From the NCBI GenBank assembly GCA_965662485.1, contig CBFIIL010000051.1, forward strand, positions 1-8,093: a stretch of DNA of 8,093 bases, given 5' to 3'. The stretch is from UBA3537 sp965662485. Lineage in GTDB: Bacteria > Bacteroidota > Bacteroidia > Flavobacteriales > Flavobacteriaceae. A program made the translations under genes and the position numbers. Positions 7,124-8,093 of the stretch are shown one piece after another (position 1 is the first letter of the stretch; each line of letters begins with the position of its first letter). The notes beneath the pieces are model-generated. The model was given only the letters and a program-made list of their open reading frames with translations. It had not been told where the DNA came from and ran no database searches.

Positions 7124-8093
7124 TTATTCTTCTCTTAATGCTTCTATGGGTTTAATACTTGTTGCTTTAAAAGCTGGGATCAAACCAATTAATGTTCCTA
7201 ATATGACGAGTATAATAAGGGCCACAAAAATAACGGATATAGATACAGAAGCGTTTACTAATGTTGCATCGTCGCCTTGCCCCCATACACGATCTATGAC
7301 AATTAAAATCCACCCTCCTGAAATAATTCCTAATAATCCAGAAGTCATAGTTAAAAATACCGCTTCAACAACAATTTGACGTTTAATTTCAAATGGAGTT
7401 GCTCCCAATGCCCGCCGCACGCCTATTTCCTTTGTGCGCTCTTTTACTGTTATGAGTAATATGTTTCCAATTGCAAAAACACCCGCTATTAACGTTGCAA
7501 TTCCAACAAACCATGTTAAAAATTGCATCCCCGTTAAAAATCCTGTGATTTTTTTAAACTCTTTACCAAGATTAAAACTTCCAAATGCTCTTTTGTCTCG
7601 AGGATGTATTTTATTTAAATTTCTTAACAATAATTTAGTGTCTTCTTCTATTTGTTTGATATTATACTCTGATTTTCCCGTAATTACAATCCAACCAATT
7701 TTATCTCCTTGATTGTAAAGCTGCTGAAAGGTTGAAAATGGAATATGAATATCACTACTAGGGCCCATATTGACATTACCATTTTGAAAGACACCAATGA
7801 CAATAAAATTAATACTGTTCATTTGTATGTTTGCCCCTATTGGATTTTCGTCTTTCTCAAAAAGTTGTTTAAAAATATCTTCCGAAATAACAGCCACTTT
7901 TTTCTTATCATTGATGTCATTTTGATTGATAAAACGACCTTTTATCATTTTCTTTTTCTGAACCTTATCTAAAAGCGGATAATCGCCATCAATACCGTAA
8001 GTCCCTGAAAGAAAATTCCGAACTACTAAGCCTTGATTACGATTCCTTGGCACCACAAACTCTACGCCTTCTACGTTGTCTTTTATTTTATTG
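7124..8093 (-). CDS. MacB-like ABC transporter permease, N-terminal part outside window
   Basis: The visible 322 residues are the C-terminal part of an ABC permease; the frame is open to the right edge, and a GTG at 8056 is just an internal valine codon. Residues up to about 180 belong to the extracytoplasmic MacB_PCD-type domain, with landmarks KGRFINQNDINDKKKVAVI and NPIGANIQMNSINFIVIGVF. A FtsX-type domain follows: a TM at about 191-214, the coupling-helix region KERTKEIGVRRALGATP (about 217-233), a TM at about 241-266, a TM at about 283-307, and the typical end IKPIEALREE. There is no ATP-binding domain in the visible part. A first TM and probably a separate ATPase gene are expected beyond the right edge. 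It is the first visible gene of the exporter cluster. Exported substrate unknown; macrolides should not be assumed. Confidence 0.93.
   Translation of the reverse strand, partial: NKIKDNVEGVEFVVPRNRNQGLVVRNFLSGTYGIDGDYPLLDKVQKKKMIKGRFINQNDINDKKKVAVISEDIFKQLFEKDENPIGANIQMNSINFIVIGVFQNGNVNMGPSSDIHIPFSTFQQLYNQGDKIGWIVITGKSEYNIKQIEEDTKLLLRNLNKIHPRDKRAFGSFNLGKEFKKITGFLTGMQFLTWFVGIATLIAGVFAIGNILLITVKERTKEIGVRRALGATPFEIKRQIVVEAVFLTMTSGLLGIISGGWILIVIDRVWGQGDDATLVNASVSISVIFVALIILVILGTLIGLIPAFKATSIKPIEALREE

Noticed and set aside
7146..7972. Three plus-strand frames of 75-92 codons antisense to the permease
   Set aside because: All overlap the MacB-like permease, whose domain pattern is clear; their translations show no domain, signal peptide or plausible start context.
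1..8093. Mobile element, defence system or biosynthetic cluster
   Set aside because: Every frame with real coding character belongs to a familiar housekeeping, stress or transport family; there are no transposase, integrase, terminal repeats or compositional break.

Overview
The window looks like ordinary core chromosome of a member of the Bacteroidota, most likely a flavobacterium (Flavobacteriaceae). The evidence is the low G+C, A/T-rich start regions without Shine-Dalgarno sequences, promoter-like TAnnTTTG elements, and protein features typical of that group: a short RsmI, a TolC-type protein whose signal peptide ends in ...TAQ, and a MacA/MacB-style exporter. I see no rRNA, tRNA, CRISPR array, insertion sequence, integrase or phage gene. 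Coding is dense and no gene-free stretch exceeds about 150 bases.

Layout from left to right: recJ (minus, C-terminus cut by the window edge) lies 5 bases downstream of an OsmC/YhfA-like gene (minus). A 56-base divergent region separates that gene from a carboxymuconolactone decarboxylase/AhpD-like gene (plus). This meets rsmI (minus) tail to tail. A 152-base divergent region follows, then a MscS-type channel gene (plus). mscS and tsaB (minus) meet on a shared TTAA that supplies both stop codons. The rest is one minus-strand cluster, read from right to left: a MacB-like ABC permease (5' part outside the window), a MacA-like adaptor, a TolC-like outer-membrane protein, then tsaB. The gaps are 13, 19 and 1 bases, which suggests a single transcript.

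Functional groups: (1) an envelope exporter made of permease, adaptor and outer-membrane channel, whose ATPase should lie just beyond the right edge; (2) translation-fidelity housekeeping, with TsaB for tRNA t6A37 and RsmI for 16S rRNA C1402 2'-O-methylation; (3) two possible thiol redox proteins transcribed divergently (OsmC/YhfA-like and AhpD-like); (4) DNA repair by RecJ; (5) osmotic protection by MscS. I found no convincing undescribed system. The points most worth a second look are the attachment of tsaB to the efflux operon, the divergent redox pair, the stop-on-stop mscS/tsaB junction and the acidic tail of the adaptor.
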